Positions 44,723 through 56,542 of a stretch of DNA of 64,000 bases are shown piece by piece. Position numbers and translations under genes: made by a program. This DNA comes from Adiantum capillus-veneris (lineage: Eukaryota > Streptophyta > Polypodiopsida > Polypodiales > Pteridaceae), in the NCBI GenBank assembly GCA_014529385.2, contig CM043956.1:63554620-63618619 (forward strand). Direction: 5' to 3'. The notes below the pieces were generated by a model. The model saw nothing but the letters and a program-made list of their open reading frames with translations, made no database searches and was not told the origin of the DNA. How positions within the stretch are numbered: the stretch's first letter is position 1; every line of letters starts with the position of its first letter.

Positions 44723-47700
44723 ATGGTTAACTCAATGGAGAAAGAGTCAGAGAGAGGTTCAGTGAAGGTGTTGGCAATGGATGAGCTACCAGACATTTGC
44801 CCAATAGTAGATGTGTGGCATAAAAGAAAAAATATGGGACAAGGTTATGTTGATGGCGGAGCCCAAATATGTGTCATAACACACTCATGCGTTGAGAAGA
44901 TGGGTCTTACAGTGACTGGGGTGTCAGGATTTCTGATCAGATTGGCAAACCATCAGAAAGTAAAATGTTTGGGTGTTGTAAAGAGCTTAGAAGTGGAAGC
45001 ATATGATGCAAAGGCAGTGGTTGATTTTCATGTGATGCCAGCGGGGTTGGGAGCATATCCTATTATAGTGGGTAGACCATGGTTACGTGCAGTAGGAGTT
45101 GTTCAGGATTGGAGACGTGGTACGATTAGCCTTTATGGAAAGACAGGTGCCAAGAAGCTATATAATATGGACACAAGGAAACGATTGGAGGATGTCTATG
45201 AAGATGAGGATGAGTCTAGTGATGAAGACTATTCCACAGTGTCTGACGAGGATAGTGATAGTACTACCAGCAGTGATGAGGATGCTGATGTTGCATTTCT
45301 TTTGATCGACAAAGGAATCCAGGAGTCTGGTGTAGTCGCATTTGCAAATGAGGTTGAAGATGAAAGTGAAGGGCTTTATGAAGTGATTGAAAGGATGATG
45401 CAAACCAAGGTTGAATTGTTAAAGAAGCAGGAATTGATGACACAAATGATCAGTAGAGACATATCAACTATAGAGAAGGAGATATATTTGCACATGCTAA
45501 CTAGTTTTCTTGATTTGTTCATTACTTCATATGAAAAGATCAGAGGGTTCAAGGGCGAAGAGATGCATATAGAGCTTAAAGGTGCTAAGACAATGCGACA
45601 AAGGTTAAGAAGGATGGGTCAAGAGCAAATGAAAGCCTTGAGGGAAGAGGTGGACAAGTTATTGAAGGCAGGGTTCATAGTCCCTGTGGAGACCACAGAT
45701 GGGTGAGTCCGGTAGTAGTCAGTCCAAAGAAGGATGGAAAGTGAAGGATTTGTGTAGATTTTAAGCCCTTAAATGCAGCCACTAAGAAGAACCCATATCC
45801 TCTTCCATTCATCGATCAGATCTTGGATTCAGTGGCAGGTTATGAGAGGTACAGTGTGTGTGATGGTTTTTCAGGCTATTTTCAATTGAAGATTGCTCTT
45901 AAAGACCGCACAAAAACAACTTTCATTACGCCATGGGGTTGCTATTGCTATACGGTATTGCCATTTGGGTTGTCAAATGGACCATCTTTCTATCAAGAGA
46001 GAGCAAATTGGGTGTTGGAACCATTCATTGGTAGTTGTGTTAAAGCTTTTATGGACGACTTCTGTGTCTACAGCAGTAGGGCTGAACACCATGAGAAGTT
46101 GCAGATGGTATTAGCTCGATATGATGAATGTGGAGGACAACTAAATCCAAAGAAATGTCATTTAGCACAGCCAAGGGTGAAGTTATTGGGCCATATGGTG
46201 TCAGAAAATGGCATTGAGGCTGATCCAGACAAGGTTAAGTCTATTATTCTTCTTCCATCACCTACGAGTACAAAGAATTGGCAACTTTTATACACAAAGT
46301 GAAGTACATGGCACGTTTTTTTCCATTGTCTTCGCAGCTCTTTTATCCATTACAGCAAGTGGCAAAGCATGATCCATTGCAATGGGATGACAAGTGCGAA
46401 GAGGTGTTTCAAGAGGTCAAAGAGGTGTTAGGGGGGTTGTCAGTCATGCAATGCAGGCTCCTGATTGGGAGAAAGTTTTTTATGTAAATCCATCAGTAGG
46501 GGATGATGCCATTGGAGCCATGCTATTGCAAAAGGGGAAGGGTAGCCATTATATGAGGCCAGTGTATTGTGCAAGCCGAGTGAAGTTGGTAGCAGAGAGA
46601 AAGTTCTCGGAAGTAGAGCTAGTGATGGCCAGTGTAATATTTGCTTGTCGACGATTTCATCATTACTTGCTACCACGACCTTTTGTTTTCTTGACGAGTT
46701 ATGCCTTTTTGCCACAGTTAAATAATGACACTAACATGTCAAATGTGGTGAAGAAATGGGTAATTGAGCTGCAAGAGTTTGAGTTCTCTTTTTTAGTGGA
46801 AGACAATACAAGAGCTACCCTAGCTGATTTGTTGACCTACAAGGAGAATCCCCTTCTTGTTAAGGAAGAGGTGGTGAGAAAGGTAGTTGAAGAAGTGCCA
46901 CAGATCAGCAATGCACATGTTTTGTTCTTTGATGGCTCATATAGGAAGAGCCATGATGCGGCTTCAGGGGGTATAGCACTTTATGATCTAGAGGGGAAGC
47001 TAGTATGCAAGAGAGGGTTCAAAAGGAAGAGGTGGTGAGAAAGGTAGTTGAAGAAGTGCCACATATCAACAATGCACATGTTTTGTTCTTTGATGGCTCA
47101 TACAGGAAGAGCCATGATGCGGCTTCAGGAGGTATAGCACTTTATGATCCAGAGGGGAAGCTAGTATGCAAGAGAGGGTTGAAATTGGATGTTCATAGTA
47201 ACAATGAGGCTGAATATGCTACATTGGAAGCCGGATTACACATTTGTTTGAAGCAGGGGATTAGAAGGTTGAGCATAAAAGGTGATGCCTTGTTAGTTGT
47301 GAAGCAAGTGCTGGGTGTGTGGAAGAGCAAGAACAGCTCCTTGAAGGAAATGTGCTTTAGAATTAAAGGCCTGTTAAAAAAGTTTGAAGCGTGGAGCATC
47401 AGACACATTGAACGTGCTCTAAATGGAGAGGCACATGAAGCAGCTCAAGGCATGATTGGAGAGCTATTTGTGTTGAGGTCCAACTTACCTCTTTATCATG
47501 CCCGAGAAAGTTTGGCTCAAGAAGAGGAGTTTTTGCTAACAGGAATCATTCCAAAGGACATTCAGAAGTCTAAGAAGTATGGTTTTGTGTGTAGAGCATA
47601 CATGTACAAATTGATTGGTGATTTCTTGTACATGAAAGGGGCTGATCTTGTGTTGAGACGTGTACCTTGGCGGGAGGAGCTGTATAGAGTGTTGGAAGAG

Positions 47701-48121
47701 AATCATGAAGGAGCATGTGGTGGCCATTTTGCTCTAAAGATAACCTTGCATAAGATCTTGCAAGAGGGGTATGTATGGCCTAGTCTGCACAAGGATGTTC
47801 ACCATTGGTGTAGGTCTTGCAATAGGTGTCAAGCATTTGGGAAGAGAGTTTTGAAGCCAGAGCTATGAAAAACCATTATGGCGTTTGATGTGTTTGAAAA
47901 GTGGGGGATTGATGCAATAGGCCCATTATCTATCATAAGCAGGGGCAAAAGCTATATTTTGACTGCAGTGGACTATCTCTCTAGATGGGCAGAGGCTATA
48001 GCAGTAAAACAAATCACTGCAAAGGATGTGGCAAAATTTGTGTATGATGAAATATGTTGCAAGTTTGGGGTGCCACTGGAGCTACTTTCAGATAAGGGGC
48101 CAGGATTTAGAGCTAAGCTGC
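44723..48121 (+). pseudogene. Protease, RT, two RNase H domains and integrase N-terminal part of element F
   Basis: Protease has YVDGGAQICV (near 44850) and IIVGRPWLRA. An Asp/Glu/Ser-rich linker follows at 45190-45290. RT is at about 45640-46300, with a frameshift near 45700 and Trp-to-stop at 45744; its catalytic box is FMDDFCVYS. Gypsy RNase H (46400-46860) has lost catalytic residues. The second RNase H has FFDGSYR and NNEAEYATLEAG, but the last Asp is missing (NGEAHEAA). It is preceded by a 161-bp duplication. The integrase has HEGACGGHF...CRSCNRC, first Asp in KWGIDAIGP (47905) and second in LSDKGPGF (48090), and is then cut by G. Confidence 0.85.
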
Positions 48122-48380
48122 TGAGGCGGTCCGGGGCGGGCAACAAGAAGAGCAACCTCTAGACACCCTTCAAGGCTCCCGTGCTGCTCAATAGGGCTGG
48201 GGCACAACACAACACAAACCAAAACAACAAACCCCCAGCGAAATCCCAACTACACAAGGGGCACCACCTAGTTTAAGAGCGAACTAAGACGCAAAAGAGG
48301 AGAATCGTTAGAGCAACCCACAAACAAGCAAGGAATTTACACTAACCCTAACACCAATGGAACACTCCCATACACTAAAA

Positions 48381-48440
<60 letters not shown>

Positions 48441-50909
48441 TGCTCGGGCTGCTTTGAAACGTATCGGCAATGATCAAGCAAACACAACTATATATTTAAG
48501 AAAGAGAGAGAAAGGGGGAGGGGGTGCTTGTTGCATTAATACCTTCTTACAAATCTGTCATGACAAATCAAAGTGAGATTAGTATTTGTTCCACATAGCT
48601 TGCGTAAATTTCACCACAACACATCACAAGAAAAGCCACCCCAATCACTGTCTTAAGGCCAGGGGAGTCCTCTCCACCCTGTCGCCCTCTTACAGTATGT
48701 GGGATTTATGGCTAGATTGATGACAACACCAGAGACAAGCTATCAAGAACTTAACAAAAAACACCAAGACACTTACGCATCATTGTTGTCCATTACTTCA
48801 CGTTGGAAGGGAGACAAAGTATCCAAGCTTAGTCCAAATCCACCCTCCTTGATTCAGCAAATGTTGGGCTTACACTAGTAGGAGAAATGATAGATTTCCT
48901 ACTCTCAATTGAATGATCACTCTCTCTCTTACAATGGCATAGAGTTCCCTTGCTAATCCCCTATTACAACACATGCACATGCATAAGACAATGAGCTTCC
49001 ACTCAAGAGCTCCTTCTAGAGAGGTTGAGCTTGGCTTCTCAAGCTATAGCATAGTGCTCTTGCTTATGGCTCCCCCTTTTGTGCTAGCTACACCTTCCTT
49101 TTATAGCAATTTTGAAGGCTAGGGTTACTCCTCTAACCATGGTTGGGTTAGATTTTCAGCAATTTATCTAATTTCTTTTGCTTGGAATTATCAAGAAGTT
49201 GGTGGGGAAAGAGAGAGGAGAGAAATGGAGGTGATAGGACTTTTCATAGTGGGTTAGTGTTAGTAGAGTTAGTATTAATTTACAAATGGAATTGGATATT
49301 TACAATGGGAGTATCCATGTAGGATACAAATAAGGAAGAAAAACTCTTAAGAGGTAAGAAAAGGTGGATTTCTTACAAGGTTGATGCTCCAAGTGTCTTG
49401 AGTAGGGCCAATTTTGACGCTTGTTGACGGTCCACTAGCTTTGACGGTACATTTTTTCTCCACTCTTGACCTTCCTTGAGAGACAAGGTAATTGAAGCCG
49501 AGTAATCAACCACCATGATGCTGTCTTTTAAGAGAAGAGGCTGAATTTTGTGGTTTTTTTGATAGATAAGGTAATTGAGAGACAAGGTAATTGAAGCTGA
49601 GTAATCAACCACCATGATGTTGTCTTTTAAGAGAAGAGGCTGAATTTTGTGGTTTTTTTGATAGATATGGGTAAATTGGAGGAGGAAAAATGAGACTAGG
49701 TGGTCAATTTTGGAATGGAATTGTGTGTGGGAGGTATGAGTTCACCATGGTTTCTCTTATTCTTCAAGGTTGAGGAGAAGGTGAGTAGGGTGCAGAGAGG
49801 AGTGGTGAGAGAGGTGGGGATGATGAGTAGAGAAGTGTGTGTGAAAGAGGAAAATGATAAAGTGGAAGAGAGAGTGTGGCTGCATAGCATGGGAAAACTG
49901 GGGTCCACTAATAAAATCATAGCTCACAGCTCGTAGCTCAAAAAAATATGAAAAAATTTGAGGCAAAAGTTCAGCCCACGAGCTACAACTTTTGTTTGTA
50001 TCACCTTTTCAAATTCGGAGAGCAAGTGAACTTTAAAAATTCAGAAAAACCGACCGTTTTTTTCCACTACACAAGGTCCTTGTGGGGTCCTTCTTTGGAT
50101 GATTCTTTTGAATACCTCCAAGAGTGAGCCCTCCATAGTGCATGTATGCATGCCACCTACCCTTGACCTTATTTGGTAGGTCTATAATTGAAGATATTGT
50201 TGAGATTAGGATATAAGTGAATAGTACAACTAAGAAAATCAAATATTGAGAGGTCTAAAAAATATGTACATGTCAAATATAAATAATATAAGTGGAAAAA
50301 ATATAAAGGGGTCAAAAGAAATCTTTTCATTATGAGGCTATCATAAAAAGATAAATATTTTTGGTGTTCTAATTTTTTAGAAAAAAACAAAATAGATGTA
50401 GGAAGGGAAAAATCACAATAGTGAAAAAATATACACATAAATAAAACTAGTTTTTTTGGATTTTTTTTGGGGTGGAGTTACACCAAATATAAGAGAAGCT
50501 TACATGAAAATATTTCTATATGGAATAAAGAGTATGAAAAATGGTAAGAAAAATTGTGGTAATGGTGAGGCAATGTACAGAGCATAAATAACACACACCT
50601 AGGTAGAAATATTTAAATAAATACCAAAATAATTATGAAAAAATATTTTATTCAGGCCCTATATACAAAGAAATATTTACATACGCATGGGCCATAATAT
50701 ACTTATATTTTTTATTTTTTTGGCTTAACTAGCCCAATGACTAGCTAATTGAGGGTTTTTTATTTCAGTAAGGAGATATGGAAAAAGTCCCCTAACTCAC
50801 ACGCACCTATATACAGTGAAATGGTAGGGATAGCCACAGTGTTTGGGTGATTTTGGTAGGGTCAGGTAACTCACTGTGGCAATTACAAAGAGCCGAAAAA
50901 CGGCTATCA
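48122..50909 (-). repeat. 3' LTR of element G
   Basis: 2788 bp, almost identical to 56835-59626. It holds an AG microsatellite at about 48384-48437 and a 107-bp direct repeat (AATTGAAGC[CT]GAGTAATCAACC) around 49490-49670. The polypurine tract on minus (GGGAGAGGGCTAA) lies at about 50910-50922. Confidence 0.95.
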
Positions 50910-51075
50910 TTAGCCCTCTCCCTGGATGATGGTATATTCATGTACCATCATAGAGCATCTTTTCGAAAGACAGTGCTTCAGAGTCCTTGACAAGATCTTT
51001 ATAGTTTGGCCCTTTGGAATTTTGGCTAGAGTTACACTCATGCTTCATGTAACAATACTTACATGAGACAACGGC

Positions 51076-54000
51076 CTATGGACAGATCTTTGGTAGATTC
51101 TTTGGTAGAAGGCGACTCAAATAGGGCTTCAAGCGATACCCGTTTACCTTCCTGGAGTGCTCTTTACCATTCAAGTCCATAAGCTGATAGTAACTAGAAT
51201 TGAAAGCCTTCTTGACTATGTATGTCCCTTGCCATGTAGTTTCAAACTTGGCATCAAAACGATTATCGAGTCGATTGTCATACCTTAGCACAAGATCTCC
51301 TTCATTGATGCCTTTGTCTTTCAGTTTCTTGTCAAGCTTCTCCTTTGTCTGTGTGGCTTTCCTCTTATAGCACTCGTATGCTGCTTCTCTTTTCCACTCA
51401 AGCTCAGTTAAGGTAAGAAGTCGATCCATCCATGCTTCTTGATCATCTTGTGCTGATTTGCCATGAAGTCGCATTGTTGGAATGTTTAGTTCAATTGGCT
51501 GTAAAGCCTCTTGACCATAGACCAAGTGAAATGGTGTGAACTCCGTGGCTTCCCTATATGTGGTTCGATATGCCCACAAGGCACCATCCAAGAAGTCATC
51601 CCATAATTTTGTTTTGTTTTGCACCATCTTTCTAATGGTTCCTGCAATGACACCATTAGCCTTCTCCACCAAACCATTTGACTGTGGGTAGTACGGTGTG
51701 CTATGACGATGTAGAATGTGAAGCTCTTCACAAACTTCTGTGAGCAAGCCCTTCCTAAACCCTGGACCATTATCAGAAACAATCTCCAAAGGTGTGTCAA
51801 ATCTGTAACAAATGTGATTGTACACAAACTTGCTAACTGTCCTCTCATTCACTCTTGCCACACTTTGAGCTTCCACCCACCTAGTCATATAGTCTACAGC
51901 CACTAGAATGTAGAGTTTACCATTTTTTGTCCTAAGCAGAGGACCCATAGCATCAATGCCCCACTTTTCAAAGGGTCCATTTGCAAGCACTATTTGCCTT
52001 GGGCCATGCACCAACCTTCTATTTCCATTTATCTGACAATTGTGACAGCTTTTACACCAATGTTGAACATCCACATGCAAGCTTGGCCAAACATACCCCG
52101 CAAGCAAAATCTTCTTCACAGTTGATTCTTGGGCAAAATGACCACCACATGCCTCTTCATGCAAACCTTTTAGAATGGATGTAATTTCCTCGATAGTTGG
52201 TACTCTTCTGCACACTTGATCCTTCCCTCTTTGATAGAGGGAGCCTTCTAGGAAGAGATAGAAACTTGCCTTCTTCATGAGTCTCCTCTTCTGAGCCTTC
52301 GTGAAGTCTTGTGGAAACTCACCCTCCAAAATGTAGCCAATAATGGGAGCCAATGACTCCAATCCCTGGTATCTCGGTTGCTTGGCAGCTGCTGCCACCA
52401 TGATGACCTGCACTTCTCTCTCAACACATGTAACTGCTTGTTGTGCAAGTAAATCGGCATCCTCATTTTGTTTCCTCGGAATATGATATAGTTGCACTTC
52501 TTCAAACTGATTAAACATCCTACGAATGGCATGAACTTTTGTCCTTAAGCTTTCATTCTTGCATGCCCAAATGCCTAAAATCTGTTTAACAATGAGAAGT
52601 GGATCTCCCTTTACCATGAGACGTTTTATCCCTTGGCCAATGCACATCTTCAAACCATGAAGTAGTGTGTCGTATTCTGCTTCATTGTTGCTAGTTGAAC
52701 ATGGTAGATTGACCTTCTCTTTCATGACCACCTCTCCACTTGGGTTGAGCAACACTAGCCCTTCCCCTGCTTTTCCTGTGGCTCGACGAAAAGCTCCATC
52801 AAAGAACAAGGTAAAAGCATTAGGAATACTTTTTGGTGGTGGCAATGGTAGGGTTTTTACTTCAGGCACCTTAATCTCCTTTTCATGCACCCTATAAGTG
52901 AGAATCCCTGCCAATTGTGCACGCACACTATCTTCTACCTTGAAAGAGTATTGAAACTCTTGCAACTCCATAATCCACTTTGAGATCCTAGTACTAAGAT
53001 TCATTTGAGATGACACCCAAGGGAACAAATTCTCTGCGGTGAGGATTACAAAAGGTTTTGGGAGCAAGTAGGATCTAAACTTCCTTATCGCAAACATGAG
53101 AGAAAGCATCATGAGTTTTGCCTCCGTGTAGCCTCTCTCTAAAGCATTCATGACCCTACTAGCAAAGTAGATGGGCCGCACCCTGGTACTATAGGGATCT
53201 TGTTGTAACAAAACTGCACCAATTGTTTCCCTTCCAACACTAGAGCTAACAAAGAATGTGTACTCCCAACAAGGAGGCATGAGTGTTGGTAGCTCTGACA
53301 AAATGACTTTAATGTTACAAAAATACTCTTCAAGCTTATCAGACCATGTAAATTCTACTTGTTGTGTCAACTTTTGCAAAGGATGAAGCAACTCCGAGGC
53401 TAAGTGAATGAAGCGTGACATATACTTCACCTTCTGAATGAAAGAGATGACCTCCTTAAGACTCTTCGGTGATGGGAGCTCAATAAGAGCCTTTGCCTTT
53501 GAAGGATCCACCTCAATGCCTTTATAGGAAACCTTGTGACCGAGCAAGATCACTTCATCCTCACCTATGTGGCACTTGTCGGGGTTGAGTTGACCTCCCA
53601 TGTCGTAGAGCTTCTTTAAACCTTCTTCTACCCTTTGTAGATGCAATGATTTTGAGCTATAAATGCAGAAATCATCAATGAACACCCTAATTGACTTTCC
53701 AAAGAATGCTTGAAACACCATGTTCATGAAACGTTGGAATGTTGCAGGAGCATTTGTCAGACCAAATGGCATGACTCTAAAAGTATAACAACCCCAAGGA
53801 GTGATAAAGGTTGTTTTCAATTGATCTTCCAATGCGATACCTATTTGAAAGTAGGCTGAGTAGCCATCACACACAGTGTACTTCTCATGACCAGCTACCT
53901 CATTTAGTATCTCATCCTGAAATGGGAGGGGAAAGTGATCTCTTTTTGTTGCCTCATTGAGTGGACGGTAATCCACACACACCCTCCACTTTCCATTTTT

Positions 54001-55911
54001 CTTAGGAGTGACAACAACAGGAGAGACCCACTCTGAATTCTCCACTGGATAAATGAAACCTGCTGCTAAAAGCTTCCTTACCTCCTTGAGTAGAGCCTGT
54101 TCCTTTATAACTCCTAGCCTTCGTAGCTTCTGAGCTTTAGGTGTGGCCTCAGGCTTTAACTCAATCTTGTGTTGAACAACATCTACCCCACGCACGTCGG
54201 TGTAGTCTTTAGCAAAAAGCCTAGGAAACTTCCTTAGCACACTTTTGAACTCCTCTCTTTCATCCTTTGTAAGTGTTGTTGATAGCATACCTTCCAGCAT
54301 CCCTTCATCTTGAACACCTTCGTTCTCTTGAGGACCTACCTCCTCCAAGCCTTGACAAGAGGTCTCTTGGTTGCTTGGCTTAAACCTTACCCCCATGACT
54401 TCGATGGAAGACTCCTCTTCAGTAATGTTGCTGCTACTTTCTTCTTCTGAAGTGCTATCGGTCCAACCTTCTTCCGTCTCACTTTGAGATGATTCTTCAT
54501 GGAGCTCCTCTTGGCGTTGCTCCTTCATGTCAAAGACAACCTTCTTATGATTGTCATTCCTGCAAATTAATTTCCCACTCTCCCAATCCTGCAAAGCTCG
54601 CATTTTCATTAGCCATGGTCTTCCTAGGATAAATGGATAACCACTTCCCTTGGTCGACATAACATAAAAATCCACCGCTTTCTTAATGCCAAAGGCCTCT
54701 ACAAAGACATTTTTACAAATGCCTACACACCTAGCCTTGCTATTGTTTGCCATCTTGACTTTGATTTCAGGTGTCTCATGGATGTGCATGCCTAGTCTTT
54801 GCATGAGTCCCTCTGTCATGATGCAAATTTGTGCACCCCCATCCACTAGACCTTTCCTAACCAATCTTCCTTTGATGTAACAGTTTAGCACCGGTGTAAT
54901 GTCCTCATTCATTTCAGCTTGTGCAATTTTTACAACAGGCACACTCTCTTTTACCTTTCTCCTAGTGCTAACTGCCCTTGTTAAATCCCTCCTAACTTGT
55001 GGACATAATGCAAGAAATTGAGGCCATGAAATATCAGGACCCTTACCTCTCATGTCTTCCAACAAGTTGTACGGAGCCATACCATGTCCAAGAGGGAAGT
55101 CTTGGAGGTTGATACGACGTCGAGTCCTCTTGGTTCCCTTGGTTTCCTTTGCCTTCTTGCCTTGTCCATGGTCACTCTGTGATGTGACTCCTTCTTTCTC
55201 TTTACCTTTTCCTCGGCCACGCTTAATGCCATTGGCTTCCATGTCAACCTCATTTGAATTTGTCACCTCTACCACATGCACATTTGGATCTTGCAAAGGT
55301 GGAACTCCTTCTACCCCTTGTGGAGGTGGTCTTGGTCCATTTGGCCTTTGTAGAAGCCTTGGTTGTTGACCAGTTCCTTCACCTGCATTCATCATTGGGT
55401 AATTCAAGTTAGGTCTCCCTGGCTCCCCACGGGGCCAAGGACAATTATACATCCCATGTCCAGACTCTCCGCAATTCCAACATTGCAAGACTCTCCTAGG
55501 TCGTGGATCTCGCTCTTCAGACTTCTTTGCTTGTCCCTTTGGACCTACAGCTTGTGCAAGGTGAATTGACAGGCTGCTTAAAGATTCGTTTAACTTCTCA
55601 ATTACTTCCGCCGTTACCTCAGGAAGCTCCCTAGATGTTGATGCTTGTGACTTACCTTTGGGTCTAAGACCTTCTATTGGAACCTCTCCCCTTAAGCACT
55701 TGAGTTTCCTATACTTCTCAATAGCCCTAGTTTCCGCTGCATCAAAAGTAGCAGGTGCACCCGCCTCAACTTTTACCTTAAGGTCACGAAAGAGTCCGGC
55801 TATGAACCTCTCCTTCTTTAAAAATTCTGCACCATCACCAGGGTTAGCAACATTTCGTATCCATAGAGCCCAAAGACGTAGAAACTCTTGCTTTGTACAA
55901 GTAGTAGTCAT
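51076..55911 (-). CDS. Gag C-terminus, protease, RT, dual RNase H and integrase polyprotein of element G
   Basis: 1611 codons, uninterrupted. The Gag end has KKERFIAGLFRD near 30 and the CCHC knuckle CWNCGESGHGMYNC near 140-154. A basic linker follows. Protease has LVDGGAQIC near 355 and FILGRPWLMK. RT has VCVDYRPLNEA and the catalytic FIDDFCIYSS near 743. Gypsy RNase H follows with catalytic Asp replaced (FFVSSSVG, LTAENLFP). The second RNase H, near 1035-1160, keeps FFDGAF, NNEAEYDTLL, KGDPLLIVKQ and NEDADLLAQQ. The integrase zinc finger is HEEACGGH...CKSCHNC near 1252, with catalytic GIDAMGP (1317), SDNGPGF (1382) and LVEKAN (1416). The C-terminal part ends VNGYRLKPYLSR. There is no chromodomain. 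The first Met follows a frameshift, so it is not the true start. Confidence 0.95.
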   Translation of the reverse strand: MTTTCTKQEFLRLWALWIRNVANPGDGAEFLKKERFIAGLFRDLKVKVEAGAPATFDAAETRAIEKYRKLKCLRGEVPIEGLRPKGKSQASTSRELPEVTAEVIEKLNESLSSLSIHLAQAVGPKGQAKKSEERDPRPRRVLQCWNCGESGHGMYNCPWPRGEPGRPNLNYPMMNAGEGTGQQPRLLQRPNGPRPPPQGVEGVPPLQDPNVHVVEVTNSNEVDMEANGIKRGRGKGKEKEGVTSQSDHGQGKKAKETKGTKRTRRRINLQDFPLGHGMAPYNLLEDMRGKGPDISWPQFLALCPQVRRDLTRAVSTRRKVKESVPVVKIAQAEMNEDITPVLNCYIKGRLVRKGLVDGGAQICIMTEGLMQRLGMHIHETPEIKVKMANNSKARCVGICKNVFVEAFGIKKAVDFYVMSTKGSGYPFILGRPWLMKMRALQDWESGKLICRNDNHKKVVFDMKEQRQEELHEESSQSETEEGWTDSTSEEESSSNITEEESSIEVMGVRFKPSNQETSCQGLEEVGPQENEGVQDEGMLEGMLSTTLTKDEREEFKSVLRKFPRLFAKDYTDVRGVDVVQHKIELKPEATPKAQKLRRLGVIKEQALLKEVRKLLAAGFIYPVENSEWVSPVVVTPKKNGKWRVCVDYRPLNEATKRDHFPLPFQDEILNEVAGHEKYTVCDGYSAYFQIGIALEDQLKTTFITPWGCYTFRVMPFGLTNAPATFQRFMNMVFQAFFGKSIRVFIDDFCIYSSKSLHLQRVEEGLKKLYDMGGQLNPDKCHIGEDEVILLGHKVSYKGIEVDPSKAKALIELPSPKSLKEVISFIQKVKYMSRFIHLASELLHPLQKLTQQVEFTWSDKLEEYFCNIKVILSELPTLMPPCWEYTFFVSSSVGRETIGAVLLQQDPYSTRVRPIYFASRVMNALERGYTEAKLMMLSLMFAIRKFRSYLLPKPFVILTAENLFPWVSSQMNLSTRISKWIMELQEFQYSFKVEDSVRAQLAGILTYRVHEKEIKVPEVKTLPLPPPKSIPNAFTLFFDGAFRRATGKAGEGLVLLNPSGEVVMKEKVNLPCSTSNNEAEYDTLLHGLKMCIGQGIKRLMVKGDPLLIVKQILGIWACKNESLRTKVHAIRRMFNQFEEVQLYHIPRKQNEDADLLAQQAVTCVEREVQVIMVAAAAKQPRYQGLESLAPIIGYILEGEFPQDFTKAQKRRLMKKASFYLFLEGSLYQRGKDQVCRRVPTIEEITSILKGLHEEACGGHFAQESTVKKILLAGYVWPSLHVDVQHWCKSCHNCQINGNRRLVHGPRQIVLANGPFEKWGIDAMGPLLRTKNGKLYILVAVDYMTRWVEAQSVARVNERTVSKFVYNHICYRFDTPLEIVSDNGPGFRKGLLTEVCEELHILHRHSTPYYPQSNGLVEKANGVIAGTIRKMVQNKTKLWDDFLDGALWAYRTTYREATEFTPFHLVYGQEALQPIELNIPTMRLHGKSAQDDQEAWMDRLLTLTELEWKREAAYECYKRKATQTKEKLDKKLKDKGINEGDLVLRYDNRLDNRFDAKFETTWQGTYIVKKAFNSSYYQLMDLNGKEHSRKVNGYRLKPYLSRLLPKNLPKICP

Positions 55912-56218
55912 CTAAGTCTTTTTGCTTATGAGAAACAATGTCTTGCCATAGTTTTTGAGTGTTTTGGGGATCAAAGAAGTATCTCTTAAAACGATTCAAA
56001 ACTTCTGTGTAATCCCCCTTAACTTCCTCAGGCAAAGAGTCAAACCAAGTACTAGCATCTTTCCTAAGGACCATCTCAAACATTTCTACACGTTCTTGAT
56101 CGGTTACTATCCTCTTGATACGGCAAGACATCTTGAAATTTGCTAAAAATAATTCTGCATCCTCTCTAGGCTCTCCAAAGAAAAGAGGATATCTAGACAT
56201 TTGGCGTTGGCTCTCCAT
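55844..56218 (-). pseudogene. Gag N-terminus of element G, ended by a frameshift
   Basis: The likely start is ATG at 56218 (MESQRQMSRYPLFFGEPRED), which aligns with the Gag start of F; an upstream in-frame ATG at 56296 also exists. The Gag core has KDASTWFDSLPEE and RYFFDPQNTQKLWQDIV. The frame leaves the Gag alignment after DDYYLYK near 55890, and the overlapping 1611-codon frame continues the alignment with QEFLRLWALW. The break falls inside the capsid region, not between gag and pol, so a disabling single-base indel is more likely than programmed frameshifting. Confidence 0.85.
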
Positions 56219-56302
56219 TGAATTGATTTCAAAGTGACACGTTTTTGTTTTTTCTTTCTTTAAAAGATCTACACAATAATATTCTCTAAATTGCAATCTA
56301 TT

Positions 56303-56521
56303 CTACAACAAAATAAAAATATTCACATCAAATGACCTATGATAATCAATGAGAGGTAGGATGACAGGGTTTGGTGACGCGAGAATTTCTCTTACTCTTT
56401 GGGCACCAAACATGAACACCATACGTTGTTGAAAATGGATTTTTCTACTAATTGCAATGTTTATTCTAATGTGTGGAGTGAAATGGAAGGGGAAAACCTC
56501 TATTCCTGGGTCATTATCCAT
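56303..56521 (-). CDS. Conserved small leader ORF 2 of element G
   Basis: 72 codons, 84 bases upstream of the Gag start. It contains FPFHFTPHIRINIAISRKIH, QQRMVFMFGAQRV, NPVILPLIDYHRSFDVNIFI. It aligns without gaps to the leader ORF of F (43040-43258), including length and stop position. Repeated aliphatic/basic pattern, no signal peptide or known motif seen. Function unknown. Confidence 0.65.
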   Translation of the reverse strand: MDNDPGIEVFPFHFTPHIRINIAISRKIHFQQRMVFMFGAQRVREILASPNPVILPLIDYHRSFDVNIFILL

Positions 56522-56542
56522 GGTCTATGCATGACCTAATGC

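Noticed and set aside
49373-50438. Small ORFs repeated at 49373-50438 and 58090-59155
   Set aside because: They are identical because they lie in the two LTRs of G. They show no protein character, and duplication of LTR sequence is not evidence for genes.
55844-55911. Programmed frameshift between two Gag ORFs in element G
   Set aside because: The break lies in the middle of the Gag core with no slippery heptamer or pseudoknot that I could see, and F has no overlap there; an indel is simpler.
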